A stretch of 64,000 nucleotides of DNA from Pelobates cultripes (lineage: Eukaryota; Chordata; Amphibia; Anura; Pelobatidae). The position numbers and the translations under genes are program-made. The notes beneath the pieces are model-generated. The model was not told the origin of the DNA, did no database searches, and was given only the letters and a program-made list of their open reading frames with translations. How positions within the stretch are numbered: position 1 is the first letter of the stretch; each line of letters starts with the position of its first letter. Of this stretch, positions 14,479 through 26,150 are shown piece by piece. The DNA is taken from contig OW240913.1 in the NCBI GenBank assembly GCA_933207985.1, positions 273,548,681 through 273,612,680 of the forward strand. The letters run 5' to 3'.

Positions 14479-14908
14479 TCAATATCCTATTCCAAAGTGA
14501 TGTTATAAGCGGACAAAGAAACCTGTAGCTACAACAAATGAAGTTGCTGATACAGGAACAAAATTTGCTGAGGGCCCTGCTCATATGGACATACATTTTA
14601 TAGGAATGAGGGATAATTACTAAAGTGCTAAACTATACATACATAACATACATAGTTAAAATTGGTTGTGAGGTAAGTTTACAGTATAATAAGATCTGGG
14701 AACATTAACACATTTGGCAAGAAAGAAAGAGAAGCAAGTATGTTTAGAGAAGAAGGGTCGTTGACTGGTGTAATATATATTCTAAAATATTTTATACTGT
14801 TTAGTAGTAGTAGTATCGTAGTTGGTAATATTGGTTGTTTGCACATCTTTAGTTGTATTCTGTTAAAGAGTCTGTCATTTCTAAAAGGATCTGCTAAATT
14901 TCTTTTAG

Positions 14909-15088
<180 letters not shown>

Positions 15089-15404
15089 TAGTCTGATCCA
15101 TTTCTTGATAATTATATCTCCATTCTTCATTTCTTCTTACATGAATTATAACGACACTAACAATCTGTTTCTAGTAACAGTTATTTCCTACACAGTGAGA
15201 ATAAAAACACTCTGCGTGCTGTTGGGTTTTAACTCAGTTGGAAGCTTTTCAGTAGATACTCTTAGCCAGCTTAGTGACACAAGTTTTATTGAACTCCGCA
15301 AGCTGACAGGCTGAATTTAAACTACAGCACCGTGCTTGCTGGCTTGACAAATTTCCCTAGACTTTCAGTCACGCGCAATTTTGATCAACAAGCAACATGA
15401 ACAC

Positions 15405-15960
15405 TTAAATGAACACTATAGGATCAAGAACACAAACAAGTATATCTGACCCTATGGTGTAAAAATCACTGCCTGGTCCCCCTAAGTATAGTAAAATCTT
15501 ACCTTTATTCCTGTTGGCTGGTTCTGCCTCAATTATAATAATAACAACTAGTATTTATATAGCGCCTTTCTCCCAGTGGAGAAATCAGTAATGATCTCAG
15601 CCAATTTCAATGCTTTCCCATAGGAAAGCATTGGATTGGCTGAGATTGTCAATTCTGATGACCTCAGCCAAGGAGGCAGGCCGGGGAGTGGAGCCAAACA
15701 CCGCACTGGCCAATCAGCATCTCCTCATAGAGATGTGTTGAATCAGCACATCTCTATGAGGAACGTTCAGTGTCTTCAGGGTGGAGACGCTGATTTTCAA
15801 TGCTGCACACTGTGCAGCACCTCTAGTAGCCATCTGAGAACTGGCCACTGGAGGTGTTCCTAGGCTGTAATGTAAACCATGTCTTTTCTCTGAAAAGACA
15901 GTGTTTATTTTAAAAACCCTGCTACATTAAGTTGTTTTGGTGAGTATAGTGTCCCTTTAA
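15405..15960. mobile_element. T2-like MITE with an internal L2-tail-like insert
   Basis: Left TTAAATGAACACTATAGG and right GTATAGTGTCCCTTTAA are inverted ends with TTAA. A short stretch at about 15533-15580 (TAATAATAACAACTAGTATTTATATAGCGCC) looks like a minus-strand L2-type tail. Inner inverted copies CATCTCCTCATAGAGATG...CATCTCTATGAGGA lie near 15720-15765. Confidence 0.8.
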
Positions 15961-16290
15961 TTATCTATACTCTCACACCATGATAGCTATTCTGTCTAAT
16001 GTGAATATATAACTAAATCGCATTTATACCTAACTAGCGACTCTCAAACTTGCACAAAATAGCTGCACACTCTGTTTTTTTGTATATTTTTATACGCATG
16101 CATAGCTAGCTACTCACTAATTATTTACACAAACACATTCATAACTAGCAATGAGTATTTTATTCTTGACTTAATTGAGTTGTTATCCAGTATCAATATT
16201 TACAATGCAATATTGTAAACATACTAATTTCTCCTTGTTTGTGAAATGGACCAGGACAGTATTGTCAGAATTAATTAATTCATGACCGTA
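15961..16290. other. Intron spacer
   Basis: AT-rich; no exon or element was recognised. Confidence 0.6.
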
Positions 16291-16298
16291 TACTAATA

Positions 16299-17165
16299 CA
16301 GGGCTTGATAAATTTGCTTGGAATCTAGGAGCCAGCTAGAAAAGTTAGGAGCCAGTTTTTTTGTTTTTTTTAAACTAGCAAAGTTTAATTTACAATGCAA
16401 CATATGCAATTCTTAAAGGGACACTATAGTCACCAGAACCACTACAGATTAATGTAGTTGTTCTGGTGCCTATAGCCTTTTCCTGTAGCCATTTCAATGT
16501 AAACAATGCATTTTCAGAGAAAAGGCAGTGTTTACATTGCTGCCTAGTAAGACCTCTAGTGACAGTCACCCAGACGGCCACTAGAGAGTGGCCTTCTGAG
16601 TGACTGTACCTAGAGGTCTTATTATGTTCAGCGTCTCTGTTTTCTACTGTGACATACACACACATTTTCTCACACTCTTGCAAATTTACATTTTTAATTT
16701 TAATCCACCCAGCCTCCATACCTTTGGGAGAGCTTAGTGGATCTTTCCCTGGGTCAAGTGGTGCTGCTTTTTCTTCCTGCGTGCGAGGGAGCAGTAATCT
16801 ACTTGCAGCTCCTCTCTGCTTCCTGTAGTGAGACCAGGTCCGGAATGACGTCATATTCCGCCTCCCGGCATCACTATACAGCACGAGAGTAGCTGCAGGT
16901 ATATCACTGCTCCCTCGCGCGCTACTCTCTGCCGGCTACCTCCATGCTCCTCAGGTCAGATGGCTAGCTCCAAGGTACCCTGAGCCGGCCGCCTCAATGC
17001 TCCTGCGGCCGGCTACAATACTCCCTGACCCTTCCGCCTCCATGCCCCTCAGGCTCAATTATTTGCCCTGCTGACAGTTTTAGCTAAAGGGCAGACAAAT
17101 CCCCGGCACCAGGGCACAATTTCTAGTCGCCATGGCGACCGTCGCCTGGGATTTGCCAAGCCCTG
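16299..17165. mobile_element. hAT-type non-autonomous transposon with perfect 8-bp target duplication
   Basis: The ends are CAGGGCTTGATAAAT and, inverted, ATTTGCCAAGCCCTG. The flanks are identical 8-bp copies of TACTAATA (16291-16298 and 17166-17173), the hallmark of hAT insertion. The 867-bp interior has no transposase. A T2-like MITE is nested from 16413. The right third is GC-rich (GGCCGGC, GCCATGGCGAC) and carries a palindrome GTCGCCATGGCGAC near 17127-17140. Confidence 0.92.
16413..16690 (+). mobile_element. T2-like MITE left portion nested in the hAT element
   Basis: It begins TTAAAGGGACACTATAGTCA, followed by the fold-back CCAGAAC...TTAATGTAGTTGTTCTGG. It matches the start of the MITEs at 26152 and 29692. 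The right terminus is missing: the sequence changes near 16690 to hAT-like GC-rich DNA. Confidence 0.75.
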
Positions 17166-17556
17166 TACTAATAACTATAATTGTACTTTCTTCAACCACT
17201 AGTGAATGTAACATGGCAGTATTTTATCAACCATAGTTTGAGTTACATTAATAGACCTCTTACTTCCATTTTCCCTAATTGCTTGTTTGCTCTTTTCTTT
17301 GTTTAGTAAATATAACACATTGTATACACTTGCTGTAGTGAAAAGATTTCTAAAAATGGATCTGTTGTTATGGAAACCAATAGCAACATTTCAGTGGTAT
17401 TCATATTTAATTTAAAGGGACACACCACTGTTCAAATACAAAATAAATTAAAAAAATCACTGTTTAGTAGACATACCCCAAATGAAAACATCCATGCATT
17501 TAATTATGCATTTAGTTATATCTAAAACCAGCTTGAAAAACTGCAGATCTCTTGTC

Positions 17557-18040
17557 TAACCCAGTGATGTATTTGCCGCGAGGCTAACAAGGCATTTTTC
17601 TTGGGCGGCATTTTCCAGGGGGCGGCAAAAGAACGCCGCCCCCAAATGCCCATGTAATACCTTGTTAGCCTTGTTTTAAGGGGGCCTAGAGCTGACATTT
17701 GGGCCCCTCTGGGGCATGCGGCCAGTTGAGCTCCAGCTGGGCGATAATATGACATCACTTTGGCTCCCAGTATCACTCTGCGGCGGAAGTGAGCAGGGAG
17801 AGGTCACAAATCAGCGCTCCCTCGCATGGGCGTCCACAGGGAGAGTAAGGGGGGAGGCACCTGCCCCCCACACCCCCTGGATTTTTCAGCTTGTTCTGCA
17901 ATTTTTTGTGTGAGATTGAAAATACAGTGCAATACAGGTGCCGGCCAGTAGGTGGCTCTGTGTTTATAGAGAGAGAAAGGGATAGGAAGCTGCATCTTAT
18001 CCCTGCTTCTCTCTGACCGAATCCGCAGGAGAGCAACACA
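17557..18040 (+). repeat. Dispersed repeat shared with 42110-42340
   Basis: The stretch TGCAATACAGGTGCCGGCCAGTAGGTGGCTCTGTG...AGAGAAAGGGATAGGAAGCTGCA matches TGCAATACCAGCACCAGCCAGTAGGTGTCGCTGTG...GGCAGGGCTAGGAAGTTACA near 42276-42345. The rest is a G/C-rich segment (GGGCGGCATTTTCC, GAACGCCGCCCCC) of unknown class. It may be a hAT-type element starting CAGTGATGTATTTG at 17561, but no second end was found. Confidence 0.5.
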
Positions 18041-18046
18041 TACAGC

Positions 18047-18960
18047 CAGTAGAGACAGCCTACAGATGAGGTAAGTGAGGCATGGGGGTAGAGATAGCCT
18101 ACAGACGAGGTAAGTGAGACATGGGGGCTGAGAGAGCCTACAGACCAGGGAAGTGAGGCATGGGGGGGGCAGAGAGAGCCTACAGATCAGGAAGTGAGGC
18201 ATATGGGGGGCAGAGAGAGCCTACAGATCAGGGAAGTGAGGCATATGGGGGGGCAGAGAGAGCCTACAGATCAGGAAAGGAGGCATGAGAGCCTACAAAT
18301 CAGGGATGTGAGGCATATGGGGGGCAGAGAGAGCCTACAGATCAGAGAAGTGAGGGATGGGGGAGACCGCCTGCAGGAAGGTAAAGTAAGTGAAGGAGCA
18401 GAGAGGAGAAGGAATAGAAATGAGCAGAAATAGGCAGCAAGGAGCTGGAAGGGACAGCAAGGAGCACAACAGGTAAAGTAGGAGAAGGAGCACAAAGGAA
18501 CACAAATGAGCAGGAAGGGTCAACAAGGAGCTGGAAGGTAAAGCAGCGCAAAGGTAAAGTAGAAGGAGCAGAAAGGGTCAGCAAGGAGATGAAAATGGCA
18601 GCAAGGAGCAGGAAGGGACAGAAAGAGCACAAAGGTGAAGTAGGAGAAGGAACAGAAATGAGCATGAAGGGTCAGCTAGGAGCAGGAAGGGGCAGCAAGG
18701 AGTAGGACGGGTCTGCAAAGAGCACAAAGGTAAAGGAGCAGAAGGAGCAGAAAAGTGTAGCAAGGAGCACACAGGTAAAGTAGGAGAAGGAGCAGAAAGG
18801 GTCTGCAAGGAGCAGAAAAGGATCAGAAAAAGAAAGGAGCAGAAGGGGGAGCACAACAAGCAGAAAGTAGCAGAAAGGTAAAGGAGCAGAAGGAGCCAAG
18901 GAGGAAAGAAGACAGTGTCAGAAGAAAAAGAAGACCGTGTCAAATGAAGGAGAAGAAAAG
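18047..18960. repeat. Purine-rich degenerate minisatellite
   Basis: From 18047 to about 18355 a unit of roughly 45-60 bp repeats, with the core CAGAGAGAGCCTACAGATCA followed by GGGAAGTGAGGCAT and a G run. From about 18360 to 18960 the units become shorter, with forms such as AGGAGCAGAAAGGGTCAGCA. The + strand is overwhelmingly A and G for about 900 bp. The many overlapping minus-strand ORFs here are low-complexity artefacts of this composition. Confidence 0.88.
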
Positions 18961-19201
18961 GAGATTGGAGCAGGACGGACAAGTGAAGTGAACCCTCCAC
19001 TTTATTCTGGACACCACATCATAAGACTTTGGTACCTGGGCCTGGCAGGGAAACTTTGGACTTTCTCATCTCCCCAGGTAAAAAATAAATAAATCTCGTT
19101 GTTAATGTGTTCACTTTTATTTACTGAGTGTCAGGAAGCACAGAGTGCCACTGGGGAGGAGTGTCGCTGATTGGCTAGAGTGGTCAGCTGGCACTCTAAG
19201 C

Positions 19202-19375
19202 CAGTGTTTCCCAACCCAGTCCTCAAGGCACACCTACCAGTCCAGGATTTAGGGATTACCCAGTTGTGTCTAAGGTGTTTTTACAAAGAAGAAAAAAAAC
19301 ACCTTAGACACAACTGGGTAATCCCTAAATCCTGGACCGGTAGATGTGCCTTGAGGACTGGGTTGGGAAACACTG
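19202..19375. mobile_element. 174-bp hairpin hAT-type MITE with 8-bp target duplication
   Basis: The element is almost entirely an inverted repeat. The left arm starts CAGTGTTTCCCAACCCAGTC and the right arm ends GGTTGGGAAACACTG, with arms of about 80 bp around a short A-rich loop near 19285-19300. The flanks are identical copies of CTCTAAGC at 19194-19201 and 19376-19383. There is no coding capacity. Arms differ at only a few sites, so the insertion is fairly young. Confidence 0.93.
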
Positions 19376-19682
19376 CTCTAAGCCAATCAGTAAAACATTT
19401 TTATGAACCGGGAACTAGTGATTGGCTTAGAGCGTTAACTGACCTAGCCAATCTGTAGCACCCCTGCCTGACGTCAATCTGCACTTCCTGACACTCCGTT
19501 TCAGAAGCCGAAAACCACTGAGCGACCTGGAGATCTGGAGCTGGCGGAAGCCTTTGAGGTTAAACCATTTGAGAGCGATTTAACCCCTTAAAGGAAAAAA
19601 AAGCATCCAGGGGCTTCATGGCATCATAGCATTTTCATTTAGATGAAGTTGTTATGGTGACCAGAATGTTCCTTTAATTTGC

Positions 19683-20257
19683 TTAAAGGAACACTATAGT
19701 GTCAGGAATACAAACATGTATTCCTGGCACCATAGTTGTGAAAACGCTATTTACCCTGACTTTATGTGATAATGACTATGCTCCTCCCCTTCATGACACT
19801 GTCAAAAAGGGACCAAGCATGGATGTCATTACAATTATGCCCCCCCATGCTCCCTCGCTGCCCGCCTGTCTTCCTGCAAAGCGGCTCAAAAAATTAAGGG
19901 GCGCCTTAGTTCTGTCATGCCTAGGGTAGCACAGACCCAAAATACACTGGTGTAACCCTGCCCAGACTCCATGTGACTGTCCAATCACACACTTCCCAAT
20001 GCAACTCAATGAGAAGTCTTTGCAAGGCAGGTGCTCTGGGCAATTGCTGCCTCTTGAGTTCAGTGCAAATAAGCTAACCAAGCCAGGAGGTAACATTAGC
20101 TGTTGTCTGCTTAAATAGCCAGGGGGTGTAACCAGTATAGTAGTTTGTAAAAGTGTAAATTTCTATTGAAATCTGCACTTTTTCGAAAATGGAAAAAAAA
20201 GAGGACACACTCTTCATGCAAGTTTAAATGCTTCTGGGGTCTGGATTGTTCCATTAA
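19683..20257. mobile_element. T2-like MITE, composite
   Basis: Left TTAAAGGAACACTATAGTGTC with the fold-back GTCAGGAATAC...GTATTCCTGGC; right GTCTGGATTGTTCCATTAA. It begins only six bases after the TTAA that ends the preceding repeat. An internal GC-richer segment (about 19840-19960) looks inserted. The right terminus has a mutated CTTTAA. Confidence 0.7.
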
Positions 20258-21675
20258 TTATATTTAATATAATTCCTCCACTTTGCCATTGTGGTTGGTT
20301 CTCTAAAAATTTATCTCAGATAGGATTGATGTAAAATACAACTACGGTAGTTTAAAATGTAAGGTACAATGTATCGTGTTGCTTGCAGAAAACAGTTGGC
20401 CAACCTTTACTCAGTGTGTTTTTAGTGTGAATTAGGCTAACAAGCACAATTACAAAAACAATTGGTTTGCTAGATGAAATCTTCAATCTGAAGCATATAC
20501 ATTCTAAAACAGAGCACTGTGTAGTTATCGAAACAACTTTTTATATGGGTACGAATTTTAAAAAGGCAGTAAAACTATATTTTGAAGGATGTATGAATAA
20601 AAACATAATGTAGATTACTGCATATCATTATTTATATGATCTACTATGTTGTTTATTACAAAAACATACAGTATCAGGCTAGAACCCATTATATGACACT
20701 GCATTGATAGAGTTCAGATTGGTTCACTTAAGAAGACAGTTTAGTTAAAGAGACACTCCAGGCACCAATACAACTTTAATACATTTGATAGGTTTTGGCC
20801 TCACTAATACTCAGTATATTTTGCATGCTCCAATCTTTTTAGTTTTTCCATAAAAATAAAGGGAGATCCTCCCGAAAGCTTTTCATTCCGAATTCTGTTA
20901 GTTCGTTGAAAAATTATTACAAGATACAAATTGCATCTGTTATTTTACATAAAATAATTAAATTATGCATTGCTATAAATACAATACCACTTCAAGGCTA
21001 GTTTTTTTAAAGAAACTTTCTATAATGATTTCACACTTTTCTCCTTTGAAGATCTGATACACGAATGCCACATCATTGCTTTGTTTCTATTGCACTGTCA
21101 CTCAGACTGACAAATGTGCTAAGGAAATAGTAATACTTTAAGTTAGAGTCTTATACCCGTATGACAGGCAGCTGCTTTCTATGAGACAATGTGGGGGGAG
21201 GGATGGGGTAGAGGGGAGTTGTGTGTCACTTTCACATGGCCACCCTATCTCCTTCACCCCATGACCTTTAAACAGGTTGCAGCCGACTTACTGAAAGTCG
21301 ATAAAGTGGGCCAACTGCTAAGTTCCGAGAAACACGGTACTGCTGGTGAAAGCATGTGGGCTCAGACTGATATTTGGCAACTTCCATCTGCCGATGCTTA
21401 GTGACTCAGAAGAATAGTGACCTCCATCTTTCTGTTGCAGTATGACAGATAGTTTGGTCCCAGGTGCAATTGAAAATACTGCTGAAAAGCTTAGTCATCC
21501 TAATGGCATCAACAATATTGGCTGCAAGAAATGGGTTTGCAAACATACAAATCTACATTTATTTAATATGAACGAATACAAGGAGTACTGTGTAATCATT
21601 ACAGAGAGTTATCATACGGTGCTTTGTAGTTTAGCTCCCTTATTCCAAACATGTAGTGTCCTGGAATAAAGTAAA
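20258..21675. other. ATG5 intron with one T2-end fragment
   Basis: AT-rich intron. TTAAAGAGACACTCCAGGCA at about 20746 is a lone T2-type end with no matching right end. Nothing else was recognised. Confidence 0.5.
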
Positions 21676-22035
21676 AAAAATGGGTCGCAAGAGAATACTG
21701 AGGACGGGCAGCAGCTGAAATAGCCTGCCCTTCGGTCGGTACCCGCTCAGTTCTCAAGCTGATTTTTGCTCATCTTGTGCCATTACAGAGAGAACATATC
21801 TGAAGCATATCAGACTGGTCCCACCCATACGGGCAGTCCAGATCCGAAATGCCAGCAAGTTCTCTCTGCCGAGAGATACAGCAACCCCAGACGATCGTTT
21901 CAGCCTTGTTAGGCATCATCAGTGAGGCATAGCTGATATCTCCCTAGGCACCGTGAGCAAGGGGTCCACGTCTGGATTATCCCTTTAAACTTGTGGAGAG
22001 TCAAAAATGGGTCGCAAGAGAATACTGAGGACGCC
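21676..22035. repeat. Unclassified repeat with direct and inverted flanking copies
   Basis: The phrase ATGGGTCGCAAGAGAATACTGAGGACG occurs at about 21680-21707 and again at 22007-22034 in the same orientation. TGAAGCATATCAGACTGGTCCCACCCATACGGGC near 21800-21834 is repeated in inverted form at 22034-22067. The interior (AGACGATCGTTTCAGCCTTGTT, CATCATCAGTGAGGCATAGC) has the look of a frog interspersed repeat, but I cannot name it and see no protein. Confidence 0.6.
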
Positions 22036-22139
22036 CGTATGGGTGGGACCAGTCTGATATGCTTCAGGAAACAAGCAGGGAGGGGGGACAACAAAAAAAA
22101 TAATTAAATCTAAAATAATAATAATAATTTAATAAAAAA

Positions 22140-23460
22140 ATGCCCCCTCACACACACTCCATTATATACACATACACTACACAAACACACTGTGTATATA
22201 ATGCAGTGTGTGTGTGTGTGTATACAATGCACACAAATACACACACTGCATTATATACACACACTATACAAACACACTGTATCATATACACACACACTGC
22301 ATTATATACACACACTATACAAACACACTGCATTATATACACACACACTGCATTATATACACACACTATACAAACACACTGTATTATATACACACACACT
22401 GCATTATATACACACACTATACAAACACACTGCATTATATACACACACACTGCATTATATACACTCCCTATACACACACACTGCATTATATACACACACT
22501 ATACAAACACACACTGCATTATATACACACACTACACAAACACACTGTATATAATGCAGTGTGTTTGTGTAGTGTGTGTATATAATGCTGTGTGTGTGTA
22601 TATAATGCTGTGTGTGTGTGTGTGTACAATGCACACAAATACACACACTGCATTATATACACACACTATACAAACGCACTGCATTATATACACACACACT
22701 GCATTATATACACACACTATACAAACGCACTGCATTATATACACACACTATACAAACGCACTGCATTATATACACACACACTGTATTATATACACACACT
22801 ACACACAAACACTGCATTATATATACACACACACTGCATTATATACACACACTACACAAACACACTGTATATAATGCAGTGTGTTTGTGTAGTGTGTTTA
22901 TATAATGCAGTGTGTGTTTGTGTAGTGTGTGTATATAATGTAGTGTGTTTATATAATGCAGTGTGTGTGTGTATATAATGCAGTGTTTGCATAGTTTGTG
23001 TATATAATGCAGTGTGTTTTTGTAGTGTGTTTATATAATGCACACTACACAAACACACTGCATTATATACACACACTATACACACACACACTCTGCATTA
23101 TATAAACACACTACATTCACTATACACACTACACAAATACACAAATGCACACACACACACTTTGCATTTAGTATATACAGCATTCACTTTATGCACACTA
23201 CCCACACACTACACAAACACTCTGCTTTCATTATATACACACTACACTAATACACACTGCATCCACTACACACACTCGACAAATACACACTTCCTCCACT
23301 ACACAAACACACATTGCATCCTCAACACACACTACACAAACACACAATGCATCCACTACACACACACACACTACACAAACACACGCTGCATCCACTACAC
23401 ACACTACACAAACACACACAGCTCCCCTGTCTAAACACACTGCATCCACTACATGTGGCA
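22140..23460. repeat. 1.3-kb CA/TA-rich minisatellite in both orientations
   Basis: The units are variants of CACTGCATTATATACACACACTATACAAACA, roughly 31-64 bp. The array switches to the reverse complement (TATAATGCAGTGTGTTTGTG) at about 22545-22620 and 22867-23040, then switches back. From about 23100 it decays into looser CATCCACTACACACACTACA units until 23452. Several long ORFs on both strands are repeats of the same codons and are not genes. Confidence 0.95.
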
Positions 23461-23514
23461 TGTATATTTTGTGCCTTTACCTTTAGAAATAGTTTTTATT
23501 TTCCAAAATGGTAA

Positions 23515-23612
23515 ATGTACAGAATATCGGCAAATTATATCGGCTATCGGCCTGAAAATTCACAGAATATCGGTATCGGCTCTAAAAAATCAATATCGGT
23601 CGATCCCTACTA
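23515..23612 (-). mobile_element. DNA-transposon end of the GGGATCGACCGATATTG type
   Basis: Read on the minus strand it starts GTAGGGATCGACCGATATTG and continues with repeated ATCGGCC/ATATCGG motifs. This layout is typical of a widespread fish and frog DNA-transposon terminus (hAT-like by recall). The opposite end was not found, and the minisatellite array may have replaced it. Confidence 0.5.
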
Positions 23613-23759
23613 TATATCACTATACATACACGTGCAATTATACTTCTGCTCTGTACACTATTACAAGCTTATAGTGGAATTTAATATACTAGTCTTATGT
23701 TATTCTAATGCAGGGCTCAAACTTTCCATTAGCATTGGTGAGTAAAAATTCAGCCCTGG

Positions 23760-25700
23760 TAAACGTGCCATGCATCTTCCACACGTGTAGCAAATAACAT
23801 TCAGACCTGTCTAATGGTGTAGGACTTTTATATATAGTTTAAGCCCTGTTCTAGTGTAATCTTATACATTTGTTAATTGTACTAGCGTTCTATTCCACTG
23901 TTCTCGAGTTATACTATATATAGACCGTTATGCTGTCTATAAGTACTATTGCACGATTGAGCTTGTGTCATATTTTAAACTGTACTTGATTTATATTTTT
24001 ATTATTGTATAGAACACCTCCATGGAGAGGTTGAGGTAATCTTTACTGTAGAAACCTATTTTCTTTTAGAAAGCTCACTATGCTGTATAGATATCAATAT
24101 CCATATCCTTTATTTATTTTTGCTACCATGACCTTCTAATGAGGAGAAAATATTTAAAGAATAATGAAAGCAATGCAGTTAGATGGGTATTTTGATTCTA
24201 AATGTTCTACTCAGTTAAAGAAACACTCCAGTTATCAGCATGTCCCTTCTGTCTAATTCCAAGAGAAATCGGCCCTTTTATAAACCACCTTGATAACACG
24301 TTCTGACTTCTTGCTTGGAGGTTTGTTTCCAAGTGGAAGTCAGAGCTTATGCAGTATTTGTTTCAATGCTTCATTACCAGAATTTCTGGAGGATTATGGC
24401 AACTAACACACACATGTCTTGTGTCTAATTGCTTCTCTGTGAGAACCATTGGATTGACCTGGAGATCATCATTAGTTTACAGCAGAGTTGGAACAAGAAC
24501 ACAGTCTTGCTTCTAGATTAGGTCTAAGTAACTTGTTTTTAGGATACATTTGGTAAGCTGTAAATCTACAAAAACAAAGGAACTCCAATTTTAGAATGTT
24601 TGTAAACATTTCTAACATTACAGTGTTCCTGTACACTAACTAGATTAACTTGGCGTAGTAAAGAATGTTTTTGTAGTTTTATTCATTGGTAGTGATCCAT
24701 GACATTGAAAAGTTAATTTTTGTAGTTTTATATATGTAGTGTTTAGTTGTTAGGTATGTGTGTCGTGGGTGATGCACAACATGTTCTTGAAATCTGCAAA
24801 AGGTTTTCGAAACATCTTATGAAAACTTTCAAAAGCTAATTTAGACATCTCAGCTACTTGCATAAGAGAAATAAAACGACCAGTGAAACCAAGAATGACT
24901 CCAGTAAGACATACAGTACTTTTGAGTGCTCTTTTTTTTTTTTTTTTTTGTAAGTAGGCTTTCGTTTGAGTTAAGACTCCTAACGGCTAAGTGAAACACC
25001 GTCTATGACCACAAAATAAGAAAAGAAAGTACCATTTGCAATAACTATTTCACAGCATATGCCGACATCTGCTGATTTGTTTGCTTTCGAAACCTCAAGG
25101 AAGTTTAATTCTGAGCTGAAACAGAGAAAAAAAAACATTTACATTTCTTTGGTGACAGTTCCACTGTTTATATTTTTAACATATATATATATTTTTTTTT
25201 ATTTTTTTTAATTAATGCAAGCTTTTTTTTTCTTTTTAAATTTTTTCTGCTCTTACTGTAACGTACAGTACTTATCCCCTGCAAAGGCGTTTGCTGTTCA
25301 TGAAGTTACACAAATAGTTTGCTGATCAGACTCCCTATTGACTTATAAGTGGCATACCAAGGCAGGAAACTACATAGAGCCACCATTGACCTACGTGTCA
25401 GGACATGATTGTGCATGAGAAAGGAAGTGTTTACCATACCATGCCTAAAATAGTATGGATCTTGGCCCTTCTACACCCAAAGATACCTAAGGACATCCAT
25501 AAAATATTATTTACCCTGAAAATCTGAAAATATTTTTTTACAAATCTTTTAAATTGCTACTTCTTATGCCAGACTTAAATTTTAAACTTTATTATACATC
25601 AGTTATAATCCGCAGTTCAACTGATGATGACATGGGATTGAAACTTTTACACTTGCTTCATACCATTTACCATTTACCTCCCAAAGTATTAAAAATATGT
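23760..25700. other. ATG5 intron, one T2-like end
   Basis: AT-rich. TTAAAGAAACACTCCAG at about 24214 is an isolated T2-type left end. T-rich runs lie at 24931-24950 and 25190-25240. No exon was recognised. Confidence 0.5.
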
Positions 25701-25710
25701 TACTGTCTAT

Positions 25711-26045
25711 TCAAGGAACACTATAGTGTTAGAAATAGAAAAGCCTGTATTCCTAACGGGAAAGTGTCCATTTCCCTAACTTATTTGGTGTCTCACCCAC
25801 CTCTCTCCGACTTGTAATGTGTTAAAAACCAAGGGCTCCCTTAATTCCAGTGCTGAATTACACATTGCACTCGCTAGTTCTCCTCCTTCCGTGACGTTAC
25901 TGTTATTTTAGAATCTAATCATGGTGCATTTTGAATCAGTGTTTCCCTATGATGAATTTCAATGTTAGACAGGAGTTCTTTGATAAAGCCACTGTTTACA
26001 TGCTACAACATTATCAATTTGGTTCCTACTGAATAATTTACTTAT
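25711..26045 (+). mobile_element. T2-like MITE fragment lacking a clear right end
   Basis: TTCAAGGAACACTATAGTGTTA at the left (a mutated TTAA start) with the subterminal AAGCCTGTATTCCTAAC. The interior matches T2 phrasing such as TGAATCAGTGTTTCCCTATG. No right terminus was identified, so the boundary is approximate. Confidence 0.5.
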
Positions 26046-26150
26046 GTGAAGCATATAAAAATAGAACTTAGGACAAAGTTTATGTTTCCCCAATTGCAAA
26101 GGCTGGGGCTGGGCATACTTATCACACTGTATTTGGATCCCAAAAGACTT

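Larger units (their letters stand above)
17412..19677. mobile_element. Complex TTAA-flanked repeat containing several nested elements
   Basis: It starts TTAAAGGGACACACCACTG and ends GTGACCAGAATGTTCCTTTAA, which suggests T2-type ends around a 2.3-kb interior. The interior holds an unclassified repeat (about 17557-18040), a purine-rich array (18047-18960), a sequence with inverted copies of GAGTGTCAGGAAG at 19125-19140 and about 19480-19496, and a hairpin MITE at 19202-19375. I am not certain that the two ends belong to one element. Confidence 0.45.

Noticed and set aside
17804..19000. Cluster of Ser/Leu/Pro-rich minus-strand ORFs of up to 140 codons
   Set aside because: Artefacts of the purine-rich tandem array, which lacks stops in several frames.
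19202..19375. microRNA precursor
   Set aside because: The exact 8-bp flanking duplication and CAG...CTG ends identify a hAT-type MITE; microRNA function would need expression data.
22140..23434. Long ORFs up to 244 codons on both strands
   Set aside because: They are translations of a CA/TA minisatellite; every frame gives repeated HTHCIIYT- or CVYNAVCV-type peptides.
23712..23757. CAGGGCTC...AGCCCTG as a miniature hAT
   Set aside because: Short inverted ends only and no 8-bp target duplication; too weak to list.
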